Both the position numbers and the translations under genes were made by a program. Positions 24,819 through 33,001 of a DNA stretch of 64,000 bases are shown here, piece by piece. The notes beneath the pieces are model-generated. The model was given only the letters and a program-made list of their open reading frames with translations, did no database searches and had not been told where the DNA came from. The first letter of the stretch is position 1, and each line of letters begins with the position of its first letter. The stretch comes from Burkholderia ubonensis (lineage in GTDB: Bacteria; Pseudomonadota; Gammaproteobacteria; Burkholderiales; Burkholderiaceae), in contig NZ_CADFEB010000010.1 in NCBI RefSeq assembly GCF_902833085.1, positions 124,001 through 188,000 of the forward strand. The letters are read 5' to 3'.

Positions 24819-25364
24819 TCAGAGGTAGTCGATCGAGTAGGTGACCGACGTGTTGACGCTGCCAGCGGTCGCCGTGCCCTGCGCGTAGTACTGCGCGCCG
24901 TAGGTCATCGTCGCGGCGTTGTTCACGAGCGGCACCGAGCCGCCGTTGCGCTGGCTGACGTCACCCGTTTTCAGCGCACTTCCGTCCATGCCGAGCAGCT
25001 GCACGGACACGTTCGTAGCCGCATTGTTGGTCGCCCGGTTGGTCAGCGTGCCGTCCGCGGTATTCACGTTAGGACCGGCCTCGAAGAATGCGCGCACCGA
25101 CCTGCCGGTCGCGTTTGTGCAGTTCTTTACCGCGATCGTGAAGTTCGTCGCACCGATCGTCGCGCCTTTCGACGAGAGCGAACTCGCGCTCACGCTCGGC
25201 AGCTGCACCGTGCCGTTTTCCTTGGCGCCGTTGACTTCGACGTCGCAGGTCGCACCGTTCAGCGAACCCGTGATGGTCACGGTGCCGTCGTATGCGTGCG
25301 CGGTGAGCGGCACGAACGTCAGCGCCACAATAGCCGTCGAAACCACGGTAAGTTGCTTGATCAT
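24819..25364 (-). CDS. Major fimbrial subunit (type 1 fimbriae family)
   Basis: A 181-residue pilin. It has a signal peptide (residues 1-24, ending in LTAHA) and the typical opening DGTVTITGSLNGATCDVEV, with the first Cys of the subunit disulfide; the second Cys is in TIAVKNCTNATG. The C-terminal SVTYSIDYL has the penultimate Tyr and alternating hydrophobic residues needed for donor-strand exchange. It is the first gene of the fimbrial operon. AGAGGG lies about 8 bases before the ATG. The upstream hypothetical gene ends in a terminator, so the fimbrial promoter must lie within a short region or read-through occurs. Confidence 0.9.
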   Translation of the reverse strand: MIKQLTVVSTAIVALTFVPLTAHAYDGTVTITGSLNGATCDVEVNGAKENGTVQLPSVSASSLSSKGATIGATNFTIAVKNCTNATGRSVRAFFEAGPNVNTADGTLTNRATNNAATNVSVQLLGMDGSALKTGDVSQRNGGSVPLVNNAATMTYGAQYYAQGTATAGSVNTSVTYSIDYL

Positions 25365-25393
25365 GTTTTTTTCCCTCTGTGATTCGCTCGAAA

Positions 25394-25426
25394 AGATTCT
25401 GCCGGCCGTTCCTCGGTGCCGGCAGA
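25394..25426 (-). terminator. Rho-independent terminator after the hypothetical gene
   Basis: TCTGCCGGC / GCCGGCAGA, a perfect 9-bp stem with an 11-base loop, followed on the minus strand by AATCTTTTC. It starts 6 bases after the stop of the hypothetical gene and about 30 bases before the fimbrial subunit start. Confidence 0.7.
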
Positions 25427-25431
25427 TCAAT

Positions 25432-25812
25432 TTAGTGAGTACAGGCGGGTCTCCACAATCGTAATTCGTCCAGAAACAGCGCCGTCAGCGCGGCAAGCCG
25501 TCCGGCCGCGATGCGTGCGAGCGCGCCCAATGCGGCGCCGAAGCTCGGCGTATGTGGCGAGACCGGGACGGGCGGCAACGTATCGACTGTTTGCCAGTGA
25601 TCGACGTTGGTGTAGAAATCGAGCGAACACAAGCGGCCCGCGCGGTCGAGCGTGAGGGTCAAGGTGCCGGCGGTGATGACGCGAGGGGCGTCGGGCGGAA
25701 TGCCGAATTGCTCGTCCAGCTGGTCGCCAAGTGTTGGCGGCTGAGCCGGCTGATTATCCGGCGCGTAGCGAATCTCGCACGAGAGCGTGAAACTGTCGTC
25801 TTCCCATTGCAC
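25432..25812 (-). CDS. Hypothetical protein
   Basis: I do not recognise this 126-residue protein. It starts at GTG (VQWEDDSFTLSCEIRYA) without a clear ribosome binding site, has an acidic, Pro-rich first half with a likely beta-sheet segment (TAGTLTLTLDRAGRLCSLDFYTNVDHWQ), and ends in an Ala/Leu-rich helix. In frame upstream, without a start codon, the codons read LVTLLAAPAIAG before a stop at about 25848, which resembles the end of a hydrophobic leader, so the true 5' end may be damaged or non-canonical. A good terminator directly after its stop supports a real transcription unit. It sits between fliR and the fimbrial operon. Confidence 0.55.
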   Translation of the reverse strand: MQWEDDSFTLSCEIRYAPDNQPAQPPTLGDQLDEQFGIPPDAPRVITAGTLTLTLDRAGRLCSLDFYTNVDHWQTVDTLPPVPVSPHTPSFGAALGALARIAAGRLAALTALFLDELRLWRPACTH

Positions 25813-25937
25813 GCCGGCGATTGCCGGCGCAGCGAGCAGCGTGACGAGATTTCACGTCGTCGTCAGCAGCCGATGCGCGGCGCGATTCTCGTCTACCTTC
25901 GAAGTACGACGGCCATGCGTCCGGTGCGAATGCCCTT

Positions 25938-26720
25938 TTACCGCCATCCCACCAGCACCCGCCCCATCGCATCCAGCCCCATATCGAACAAGTGCCCGAA
26001 GAACGGCACCATGTTCGGCACCATCAGCTGCACGAGCAGCAGGCCGACCAGCATCGTGACCGGAAAGCCGACCTGGAAGATCCCGACCTGCGGCGCCGCG
26101 CGGTTCAGGATGCCGAGCGCGAGGTTGGCGATCAAGAGCGCCGCGACCACCGGCAGCGCGAGCAGCAGCCCCATCTGGAACACCGTCGCGCCGAACGCGG
26201 CGAGCGTGCGCCAGCCGGGCGCGTGCAGCAGTTCGGCCGACACCGGCAGCGCCTGGAACGACGCGGCGAGCGCCGCGAGCACCTGCAGGTGGCCGTCGAA
26301 CGCGAGGAACGCGAGGATCGCGACCGCGTTCAGGAAGCGGCCCATCACCGGCGTCGCACCGCTCGCGTGCGGATCGAAGAAGGTCGCGAAGCCGAGGCCC
26401 ATCGACAGGCCGATCGCGTCGCCGGCGGCCTGCGCGGCGGCGAACACGATCTGCATTGTGAAGCCCATCGCCACGCCGATCAGGAACTGCGTGACGACGA
26501 TCCAGATGCCCTGCGCGGAAAACACGGTGACGGCCGGCAGCGGCCCGAGCGTCGGCGCGACCACCAGCGCCATGAATGCCGCGACGCCGATCTTCACGCG
26601 TCCCGGCACCGACGCGTGGCCGGTCACCGGCGCGACCGCGACGAGCGCGAGCATCCGCACGAACGGCCACAGGAACGCCGTGAGCCACGCGTTGAGCTGC
26701 GCGTAGGTGACCGAGAACAT
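25938..26720 (-). CDS. fliR: Flagellar export apparatus protein FliR
   Basis: A 260-residue inner-membrane protein of the flagellar type III export gate, forming the core with FliP and FliQ. It has the expected length and about six hydrophobic segments. Characteristic pieces are MFSVTYAQLNAWLTAFLWPFVRMLAL at the N terminus and GILNRAAPQVGIFQVGFPVTMLVGL near residues 195-220. It is the last gene of the fliLMNOPQR block, 33 bases after fliQ. No flhB follows; the next gene on the strand is unrelated. Confidence 0.95.
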   Translation of the reverse strand: MFSVTYAQLNAWLTAFLWPFVRMLALVAVAPVTGHASVPGRVKIGVAAFMALVVAPTLGPLPAVTVFSAQGIWIVVTQFLIGVAMGFTMQIVFAAAQAAGDAIGLSMGLGFATFFDPHASGATPVMGRFLNAVAILAFLAFDGHLQVLAALAASFQALPVSAELLHAPGWRTLAAFGATVFQMGLLLALPVVAALLIANLALGILNRAAPQVGIFQVGFPVTMLVGLLLVQLMVPNMVPFFGHLFDMGLDAMGRVLVGWR

Positions 26721-26753
26721 CGCCGGAGCCCGGAGCCGCTAGGCGTGCGCCGC

Positions 26754-27026
26754 TCAGCCCGCGCCGAGCGTCGCGACGTGCAGCAGGGTCTGCCGCAGGT
26801 AGTCGAGCACGGTCGTCATCATCCACGGGCCGGCGATCACGAGCGTGGCCAGCACCGCGAGCAGCTTCGGGATGAACGACAGCGTCGATTCGTTGATCTG
26901 CGTCGCGGCCTGGAACAGGCTCACGAGCAGGCCGACCGCGAGCGCGACGAGCAGCAGCGGCGCGGAGACCAGCAGGCCGACCACCATCGCGTGGTGCGCG
27001 AGCGTCATCACTTGTTCGGGCGTCAT
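26754..27026 (-). CDS. fliQ: Flagellar export apparatus protein FliQ
   Basis: A 90-residue membrane protein with two transmembrane helices (about 14-38 and 52-75), four copies of which join five FliP and one FliR in the export gate. The sequence MTPEQVMTLAHHAM at the start and LVSLFQAATQINESTLSFIPKLL in the loop is diagnostic of FliQ. ATG 27026 is preceded by GGAGA. It lies between fliP and fliR on the same strand with short spacers. Confidence 0.95.
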   Translation of the reverse strand: MTPEQVMTLAHHAMVVGLLVSAPLLLVALAVGLLVSLFQAATQINESTLSFIPKLLAVLATLVIAGPWMMTTVLDYLRQTLLHVATLGAG

Positions 27027-27046
27027 CGCATGCTCTCCGGAGCGTT

Positions 27047-27808
27047 TCAGGTGAAGCTCTGCGCGAGCGAGCCGAGCAGCAGCTGCCAGCCGTCGACGAC
27101 GACGAACAGCATCAGCTTGAACGGCAGCGACACGGTGGACGGCGACACCATCATCATCCCCATCGACATCAGCACGCTCGCGACGACCATGTCGATGATC
27201 AGGAACGGGATGAAGATCGTGAAGCCGATCTGGAAGCCCGTCTTCAGCTCGCTGGTGACGAACGCGGGCACCAGCAGCGACAGCGGCACGTCCTCCGGGC
27301 CCTGCATCGGCGCGGCCTTCGAGATCTTCGCGAACAGCGCGAGATCGGTCTCGCGGGTCTGCTTCAGCATGAAGCCCTTGAACGGCGCGACGCCGCGCTG
27401 CACCGCCTGCTCCATCGGCACGCTGCCGTCGGAGAACGGCTTGTAGCCGTCGTTGTACGCGCGGTCGAGCACCGGCGACATCACGAAGAAGGTGAGGAAC
27501 ATCGCGAGGCCGACCAGCACCTGGTTGGGCGGCGTCGACGACGTGCCGAGCGCCTGCCGCAGCAGCGACAGCACGATGATGATGCGCGTGAAGCTCGTCA
27601 TCATCAGCAGCATCGCCGGCAGGAACGACAGCATCGTGAGCAGCAGCATCGTCTGCACGCTCAGCGAGTAGGTCGTGCCGCCGTTCGGGCCGGGGGCCGC
27701 GTTGAAGGCGGGCAGGCCCGCCGCCTGCGCGCATGCGAGCGCGGGGGCAAGGCCGAGGATCAGGGCGGGCGCGATGCGCGCCGCGCGGCGCAGGAAGACG
27801 TGTTTCAT
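27047..27808 (-). CDS. fliP: Flagellar export apparatus protein FliP
   Basis: The 253-residue core subunit of the export gate. It has a cleavable signal peptide, as in other FliP proteins (ends near ALACAQA), then four membrane helices. Typical family segments are TMLSFLPAMLLMMTSFTRIIIVLSLLRQALG, PPNQVLVGLAMFLTFFVM and PFLIIDMVVASVLMSMGMMM. Gene order and spacing (20 bases to fliQ, 36 bases after fliO) indicate one operon. Confidence 0.96.
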   Translation of the reverse strand: MKHVFLRRAARIAPALILGLAPALACAQAAGLPAFNAAPGPNGGTTYSLSVQTMLLLTMLSFLPAMLLMMTSFTRIIIVLSLLRQALGTSSTPPNQVLVGLAMFLTFFVMSPVLDRAYNDGYKPFSDGSVPMEQAVQRGVAPFKGFMLKQTRETDLALFAKISKAAPMQGPEDVPLSLLVPAFVTSELKTGFQIGFTIFIPFLIIDMVVASVLMSMGMMMVSPSTVSLPFKLMLFVVVDGWQLLLGSLAQSFT

Positions 27809-27844
27809 CGGAATGCGGTGAGTGGAAGGGCGCGCGAGCGCATC

Positions 27845-28402
27845 TCAGCGGTCCTTGCCGCGCCCGAAACGTTTCGCGGCTTCGCCCGCGAGCGCATCGC
27901 GAAAGCGCTGGCCGAACGTGCCGGGCAGGCCGTCGCCGGCAGCGGGCGCGGAGGCCGGCGGCGCATCGGCCGCGACGGCCGCACCGGCGTGCGCGGAGCC
28001 GGCCGGCAGCGTGTGCAGCAGCCGGACGTTGCCGGGCGCGACGCCGAGCACCAGCCACGTATCGCCGATCTCGACGATCGTCGCGCTTTCCTTCGCGCCG
28101 ACCGCGACGCTCGACACGACCTTCAGCGGGCCGCCGCGCCGCGCCGGCTGGAAGCCGAAGCGGCGCGCGAGCCATGCGCAGCCGAACACGAGGCCGATCA
28201 CGACCGCGAGCCCGACGAGCGTCTGCAGCACCGCGCCGACGCCGAGCGACGGCGCGGCCGAGCCGACCACCACGCTCGACGCGATCGCGTCCGCATGGTT
28301 CACCGCGTTCAGGTCGGCGGCCGCGGCCGCCCGGGCGACGAGCGCGCCGGCGGCGAGCGCGGCCAACGCAACCAGACGGCGGCCGGACGGCGCGAATCTC
28401 AT
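27845..28402 (-). CDS. fliO: Flagellar biosynthesis protein FliO
   Basis: A 185-residue protein that helps FliP assemble. It has a signal-like N terminus (ending around VARAAAA), one transmembrane helix (about 58-80, LQTLVGLAVVIGLVFGCAWLA) and a cytoplasmic domain with VVSSVAVGAKESATIVEIGDTWLVLGVAPGNVRLLHTL, the best-conserved part of FliO. The ATG overlaps the fliN stop in an ATGA junction (28402-28399). Confidence 0.92.
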   Translation of the reverse strand: MRFAPSGRRLVALAALAAGALVARAAAAADLNAVNHADAIASSVVVGSAAPSLGVGAVLQTLVGLAVVIGLVFGCAWLARRFGFQPARRGGPLKVVSSVAVGAKESATIVEIGDTWLVLGVAPGNVRLLHTLPAGSAHAGAAVAADAPPASAPAAGDGLPGTFGQRFRDALAGEAAKRFGRGKDR

Positions 28403-28902
28403 CGATTCAGTTTCCGGATGCGCTCGGACGGCGTGATGATGTCGGTCAGGCGGATGCCGAACTTGTCGTTCACGACCACCACTTCGCCCTGCGCGATCAG
28501 GCAGCCGTTGACCAGCACGTCCATCGGCTCGCCGGCGAGGCCGTCGAGCTCGACGACCGAGCCCTGCGCGAGCTGCAGCAGGTTGCGGATCGCGATCTTC
28601 GTGCGGCCGAGCTCCACGGTCATCTTGACCGGGATGTCGAGGATCATGTCGATGTCGTTGTGCGTCGACGTCGACGCGGCCTTCGACAGCGGCTGGAACA
28701 CGCCGGCGCCCGTCGCGCCCGGCTGGACCGCCGGCTGCTCGTTCTGCTCGGCGAGCGCGGCCGCCCAGTCGTCCAGCCCCTGCTCGTCATCGGCGTCGGC
28801 GGCAGCCGCGGTCGCGGCCGCGGGAGCCGTCTCCGCGAGTGCGGCGTCAGCCAGCGCCTGCGGGTCGAGGTCGTCCGTCTGATTCAGCTCACTCATATCC
28901 AC
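28399..28902 (-). CDS. fliN: Flagellar motor switch protein FliN
   Basis: A 167-residue C-ring protein. The N-terminal half (about 1-80) is acidic, Ala-rich and poorly conserved; the C-terminal SPOA domain (about 85-160) contains DIPVKMTVELGRTKIAIRNLLQLAQGSVVELDGLAGEPMDVLVNG, diagnostic of FliN. It is longer than the enteric protein because of the N-terminal extension, as usual in Burkholderia. Its start overlaps the end of fliM by 14 bases, so the two switch proteins are translationally coupled. Confidence 0.95.
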   Translation of the reverse strand: MDMSELNQTDDLDPQALADAALAETAPAAATAAAADADDEQGLDDWAAALAEQNEQPAVQPGATGAGVFQPLSKAASTSTHNDIDMILDIPVKMTVELGRTKIAIRNLLQLAQGSVVELDGLAGEPMDVLVNGCLIAQGEVVVVNDKFGIRLTDIITPSERIRKLNR

Positions 28903-29887
28903 CTTCCCTCATCGTGTCGTTCGCGCTGATCATCTTCTGCACGCGCAACGCATATTGACCATTGAAAATCCCGTAACCGCATTCCATGACCGGCACGCCG
29001 TCGACCTTCGCGGTGATCGTGTCCTCGATCGCGAGCGGCAGCACGTCGCCCGCGCGCAGGTTGAGGATCTGCTCGAAGGTCACCGGGATCTCGGCGAGAT
29101 TCGCGGTCACCTCGACCTCGGCCGTCTGCACCTGCTGCGACAGCACGCGCACCCAGCGGCGGTCGACTTCGAGCGCCTCGCCCTGGATCGGCGACGCGAG
29201 CACGTCGCGAATCGGCTCGACCATCGAATACGGCATGCAGATGTGCAGCGTGCCGCCCGTCGGCCCGAACTCGATCGAGAACTGCGTGACGATCACGATC
29301 TCGTTCGGCGTCGCGACGTTCGCGAACTGCGTATGCATTTCCGAGCGCACGTATTCGAACTGCAGCGGCCGCACGCTCTTCCACGCGGTCGTGTAGTGCT
29401 CGAACACGAGGTTCAGCAGCTTGCCGATGATGCGCTGCTCGGTCGCGGTGAAGTCGCGGCCCTCGACGCGCGTGTGGAAGCGCCCGTCGCCGCCGAACAG
29501 GTTGTCGACGACGAAGAACACGAGGTTCGGGTCGAACACGAACAGCGACGTGCCGCGCAGCGGCTTCACGTGCACGAGGTTCAGGTTCGTCGGGATCGGC
29601 AGGTTGCGGGTGAACTCGCTGTACTTCTGCACCTTCACCTGGCTGACGGAGATTTCCGCCGTGCGCCGCATGAAGTTGAAGATGCCGATGCGCAACAGAC
29701 GCGCGAAGCGGTCGTTGATGATCTCGAGGCCGGGCATCCGGCCGCGGACGATCCGCTCCTGCGTCGCGATGTTGTAGGGGCGGATGCCGGCTGCGTCGCG
29801 CTTTTCGTCATCCGCGTCGGCTTCGCCCGTGACGCCCTTGAGGAGTGCATCGACCTCCTCCTGGGACATGAACTCCGAGTGGCCCAT
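28889..29887 (-). CDS. fliM: Flagellar motor switch protein FliM
   Basis: A 332-residue C-ring protein that binds phosphorylated CheY and sets rotation direction. The N-terminal CheY-binding helix contains EFMSQEEVDALLKGV (residues 4-18). The middle domain is CheC-like (RPYNIATQERIVRGRMPGLEIINDRFARLLR and MPYSMVEPIRDVL), and a C-terminal SPOA domain ends near residue 325. Length and domain order are normal. It follows fliL by 21 bases. Confidence 0.96.
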   Translation of the reverse strand: MGHSEFMSQEEVDALLKGVTGEADADDEKRDAAGIRPYNIATQERIVRGRMPGLEIINDRFARLLRIGIFNFMRRTAEISVSQVKVQKYSEFTRNLPIPTNLNLVHVKPLRGTSLFVFDPNLVFFVVDNLFGGDGRFHTRVEGRDFTATEQRIIGKLLNLVFEHYTTAWKSVRPLQFEYVRSEMHTQFANVATPNEIVIVTQFSIEFGPTGGTLHICMPYSMVEPIRDVLASPIQGEALEVDRRWVRVLSQQVQTAEVEVTANLAEIPVTFEQILNLRAGDVLPLAIEDTITAKVDGVPVMECGYGIFNGQYALRVQKMISANDTMREGGYE

Positions 29888-29908
29888 CTGCGTTCCTTTG
29901 TCGGCGAG

Positions 29909-30412
29909 TTACTGGACGACGAACTCGGTGAACAGCACGTCGTCGACCTTCGCGTGCTGGTTGCCCGGCTGCGTCGGCTGCTCGATCAGCCCCTTCAGCT
30001 CGCCGGCGAGCGCGCGCTTGCCGTCGGGCGTCGCGAGCTCCTCCGGGTGCTTGTTGCTCAGCGCGAGCAGGATGCGGCTGCGGATCTCCGGCATGCGCGC
30101 GGTCAGCTGCTCCTGCGCCTTCGCGTCGGTGATCTTCAGCGACAGCCCGACGCGCAGGTAGTGCTGGATGCCGTCTTCCGACTGCAGGTTCACGGTGAGC
30201 GGGTCGAGCGGGAAGAACACCGGCGCGGCGAGCGGCGGCGGTTCGACGGGGCCGCTCGCATGGCTGACGCCCTGCTTGCTCAGGAACACGTACATGCCGC
30301 CCGCGGCGGCGGCCGCGGCGCCGAGCGCGATGACGGCGAACAGCGCGATGCGCTTGAGCTTGCCGGACGAAGCCGGCTTGTCGGCGGGCGGATTTGCAGT
30401 CGTGGAGGCCAT
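29909..30412 (-). CDS. fliL: Flagellar basal body-associated protein FliL
   Basis: A 167-residue single-pass inner-membrane protein that supports stator function around the basal body. It has a cytoplasmic N terminus rich in Ala/Pro/Lys, TM at about 23-42, and a periplasmic domain with FFPLDPLTVNLQSEDGIQHYLRVGLSLKI and the C-terminal VDDVLFTEFVVQ typical of FliL. The frame is open to an ATG at 30445; 30412 is preferred because it gives the usual length, but neither has a strong ribosome binding site. It is the first gene of the fliLMNOPQR block. Confidence 0.92.
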   Translation of the reverse strand: MASTTANPPADKPASSGKLKRIALFAVIALGAAAAAAGGMYVFLSKQGVSHASGPVEPPPLAAPVFFPLDPLTVNLQSEDGIQHYLRVGLSLKITDAKAQEQLTARMPEIRSRILLALSNKHPEELATPDGKRALAGELKGLIEQPTQPGNQHAKVDDVLFTEFVVQ

Positions 30413-30602
30413 GTGAATGCGTGCGTGGTGACTCGTAGCATGCATTGTTCGGCATCCGGCCCGAAGCCGATGGGCGGAAAAGAGGGGGGATTTGCGGTTA
30501 TCTCAGGCGATTGTCGGGCGGGCGGGGCGGCGAGGGGCGCAGCGACGGGCGGCCGGAGGGCGGGCAACGGCAAAAGGCCGGGCGAACGCCGGCAGCCGCG
30601 AT

Positions 30603-30634
30603 CGGCCGGGCGGCCGCGCCGGCGTGCCCGGCCG
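30603..30634 (-). terminator. GC-rich hairpin downstream of lrgB
   Basis: CGGCCGGGC / GCCCGGCCG, a 9-bp stem enclosing a further small GC stem, 6 bases after the lrgB stop. No T-run follows on the minus strand, so it may only slow or stabilise transcripts. Confidence 0.4.
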
Positions 30635-30640
30635 CCGCCG

Positions 30641-31363
30641 TCAGATCGGCAGCAGCGTCAGCAGCGGCGCGAGCAGCACCATCGCGACGCCCGCGATCAT
30701 CATCGTCAGGCTCGACACGACGCCTTCCTCGCTGCCGATCTCGCGCGCCTTCGCGGTACCGACGCCGTGCGCGGCCGCGCCGAACAGCGCGCCGCGCGCG
30801 AGCCGCGTGCGCATCGGCACGAGCGCGAGCACGATCTCGCCGAGCAGCATCCCGCAGATGCCGGTCGCGATCACGAACAGCGCGGTCAGGTCCTTCGGCG
30901 CATGGATCTTGTCGGAGACGGCCAGCGCGAACGGCGTCGACACCGAGCGGGTCATCAGCGAGCGCTGCAGCTCCGGCGACAGGTGCAGCAGCTTCGCGAG
31001 CAGCAGCGACCCGCATACGCCCGCGCCGATCCCGACCGCGACGCCGACCGACAGCGACAGCCAGTGGCGGCGGATCAGGTCACGATAGTCGTAGATCGGC
31101 ACCGCGAAGGCGATCGTCGCCGGGCCGAGCAGCCACATCAGCCAGCGCGTGTCGCGGAAATAGACCGAATACGGGATGCCGGTCAGCAGCACGAGCAGCA
31201 CCAGCACGCCCGGCACGAACACGAGCGGCGAGAACAGCAGCGTCTTCTTGTACGCATAGAGCCGCTTCGACGCGAAATACAGCACGATCGTCAGCACGAA
31301 GCAGCCGACGGAGATCGCGGTATTCACCCGGTCGGCGGGCAGGTTCGATAGCGCGGCGAGCAT
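30641..31363 (-). CDS. lrgB: LrgB/CidB-family membrane protein
   Basis: A 240-residue inner-membrane protein of the family implicated in holin-like control of autolysis and in export of small carboxylates. It has about seven hydrophobic segments and the family-typical pieces LLGPATIAFAVPIYDY, TRSVSTPFALAVSDKI and FGAAAHGVGTAKA, the last being a conserved motif in LrgB proteins. It starts 13 bases after the lrgA stop, so the two form one operon. The LysR gene across the divergent promoter is the likely regulator. Confidence 0.9.
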   Translation of the reverse strand: MLAALSNLPADRVNTAISVGCFVLTIVLYFASKRLYAYKKTLLFSPLVFVPGVLVLLVLLTGIPYSVYFRDTRWLMWLLGPATIAFAVPIYDYRDLIRRHWLSLSVGVAVGIGAGVCGSLLLAKLLHLSPELQRSLMTRSVSTPFALAVSDKIHAPKDLTALFVIATGICGMLLGEIVLALVPMRTRLARGALFGAAAHGVGTAKAREIGSEEGVVSSLTMMIAGVAMVLLAPLLTLLPI

Positions 31364-31376
31364 GGAAGGCTCCGGC

Positions 31377-31850
31377 TCAGTGGGCGATGGCGCTCAGGCG
31401 CGCGCGGCGGCGTTCGGCGAATACGCGCTGTGCGGCGAGCCGGCGTTCGAGCTTCGCGGCGAGATCGACCGCGACGGCCACCGCGACCATCACGAACGCG
31501 GTGCCGGCGAGCATCACCAGCGCGATGCGCCAGCCGTCCTCGCGGAACAGCCCGCCGTACTGCACGGCCGCGACGGCGGCCGGCACGAAGAACAGCAGCA
31601 TGTCAGATAGCAGCCAGTTCGCGCCGTCCTTCACCCACGCCGGCGCGACGCGGCCCGAGAACAGCAGCACGAGAAGCACCGCGAGGCCGATCACGCCGGA
31701 CGGAATCGGCAGCCCGACCTTGCGCACGGCCCAGTCGACCGCCATCCACAGCACGCCGAGCGCGGCGGCCTGCAGCACGATCCGGCCCGTGTGCGCGAGG
31801 CTGCCCGAAGCGGCAGGGCGGGCGGCGGCAGTGGCGGTCGGCTTGTTCAT
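31377..31850 (-). CDS. lrgA: LrgA/CidA-family holin-like membrane protein
   Basis: A 157-residue protein with four hydrophobic segments between about residues 26 and 125 and a basic C-terminal tail (QRVFAERRRARL). The stretch VGLPIPSGVIGLAVLLVLLFSGRVAPAWVKDGANWLLSDMLLFFVPAAVA is the diagnostic LrgA/CidA core. Together with LrgB it forms a two-gene unit, divergent from a LysR-type regulator, as in many proteobacteria. Whether this pair favours or restrains lysis cannot be told from sequence. Confidence 0.9.
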   Translation of the reverse strand: MNKPTATAAARPAASGSLAHTGRIVLQAAALGVLWMAVDWAVRKVGLPIPSGVIGLAVLLVLLFSGRVAPAWVKDGANWLLSDMLLFFVPAAVAAVQYGGLFREDGWRIALVMLAGTAFVMVAVAVAVDLAAKLERRLAAQRVFAERRRARLSAIAH

Positions 31851-31991
31851 GGCGGGCTCCCTACAGATGTTTCTGTCAATGGAGCAAGTATAGGGTTTCC
31901 CCTAACCATAAATAAAATGACTTGTCTCTATCCTTGTCATTCCAATTCGGAATTCGCTTGAATTCAGCTGCACCAATCTGGGGAGTGATCG

Positions 31992-32915
31992 ATGGAATTG
32001 CGCGCGCTGCGGTACTTCGTCGAGGTGGTTCGCCAGCAGAGCTTCACCGCGGCGGCCGACAAGCTGTTCGTGACCCAGCCGACCATCAGCAAGATGGTGA
32101 AGGCGCTCGAGGACGAGATCGGCTCGCCGCTGCTGCTGCGCGACGGCCGGCAGATGGTGCTCACCGATGCCGGGCGGATCGTGTTCCAGCGCGGGCAGGA
32201 CGTGCTCGCCGCGCAGGCACAGCTGCAGTCGGAGCTGAACGATCTCGGCACGCTCGGCCGCGGCGAGCTGTCGATCGGCATCCCGCCGCTCGGCGGGTCG
32301 CTGTTCACGCCGATCATCGCCGCATACAAGCAGCGCTACCCGAACATCGAGCTGAAGCTGTTCGAGCAGGGCGCGCGGATGATCGAGGCCGCGCTGGTGG
32401 CGGGCGAGCTGGAGCTGGGCGGGCTGCTGGAGCCGGTCGACCCGGAGGTATTCGACCGGCTGCCGATGGTGCGCGCGCCGCTGTGGCTCGTCGCGCCGCG
32501 CGAGTCGCGCTGGGAGGAGCACCCGGCGGTGCCGCTCGCGGACCTCGCGCGCGAATCGTTCGTGTTCTATGCGGAAAGCCTCGCGCTGCACGATGCGGTG
32601 CTCGACGCGTGCCGGCAGGTCGGCTTCACGCCGTCGATCGTGAGCCGCAGCGGGCACTGGGATTTCATGGCCGCGCTCGTGCACGCGGGGGTCGGCATCG
32701 CGCTCCTGCCGGAGCCATACTGCCGTCGGCTCGATCCCGACCAGTTCACGTGCCGGCCGATCGTCGAGCCGGAGATCACCTGGGCGATCGCGCTCGGCTG
32801 GCTGAAAAAGGGCTATCTGTCGCACGCGGCGCGCGCGTGGCTCGAGGTCGCGCGCGCGACGCTGCCGGGCGCGCCGGGCGACGATCTCGCGTTTGGCGGG
32901 TTGCGGGCGCGGTGA
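31992..32915 (+). CDS. LysR-family transcriptional regulator of lrgAB (CidR-like)
   Basis: A 307-residue regulator. The N-terminal winged helix-turn-helix (residues 1-60) reads MELRALRYFVEVVRQQSFTAAADKLFVTQPTISKMVKALEDEIGSPLL, a textbook LysR start. The C-terminal effector-binding domain (about 90-295) includes GELSIGIPPLGGSLFTPII. It is transcribed away from lrgA, with 141 bases between the starts; that gap contains GAATTC-GCTT-GAATTC (31950-31965), a possible part of its operator. It probably senses a small organic acid, as CidR does with acetate-related signals, but that is inferred. Confidence 0.88.
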   Translation: MELRALRYFVEVVRQQSFTAAADKLFVTQPTISKMVKALEDEIGSPLLLRDGRQMVLTDAGRIVFQRGQDVLAAQAQLQSELNDLGTLGRGELSIGIPPLGGSLFTPIIAAYKQRYPNIELKLFEQGARMIEAALVAGELELGGLLEPVDPEVFDRLPMVRAPLWLVAPRESRWEEHPAVPLADLARESFVFYAESLALHDAVLDACRQVGFTPSIVSRSGHWDFMAALVHAGVGIALLPEPYCRRLDPDQFTCRPIVEPEITWAIALGWLKKGYLSHAARAWLEVARATLPGAPGDDLAFGGLRAR

Positions 32916-32971
32916 TGGAGTTGAGCGTACTGGCGATGTTCAGCAATTCGGCCGCGCCCCCGCCGCCTAAG

Positions 32972-33001
32972 GGATCAGGTGTGTGCGAGCAGCAGCTTCA
33001 C
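32972..33001 (-). pseudogene. Remnant of a VapC/PIN-type toxin gene
   Basis: Only about ten codons remain. GTG 33001 overlaps the antitoxin stop, as in intact pairs, and the bases read VKLLL followed by a frame break. Restoring one A gives DTHLI, the usual opening of PIN-domain toxins with the first catalytic Asp. The rest of the gene is absent: unrelated sequence follows, and then the end of the LysR gene. Small but specific, because it sits exactly where the toxin should start. Confidence 0.6.

Noticed and set aside
28955..31351. Plus-strand open frame of about 800 codons opposite fliM, fliL and lrgB
   Set aside because: Spans three unrelated genes and an intergenic hairpin; no family features.
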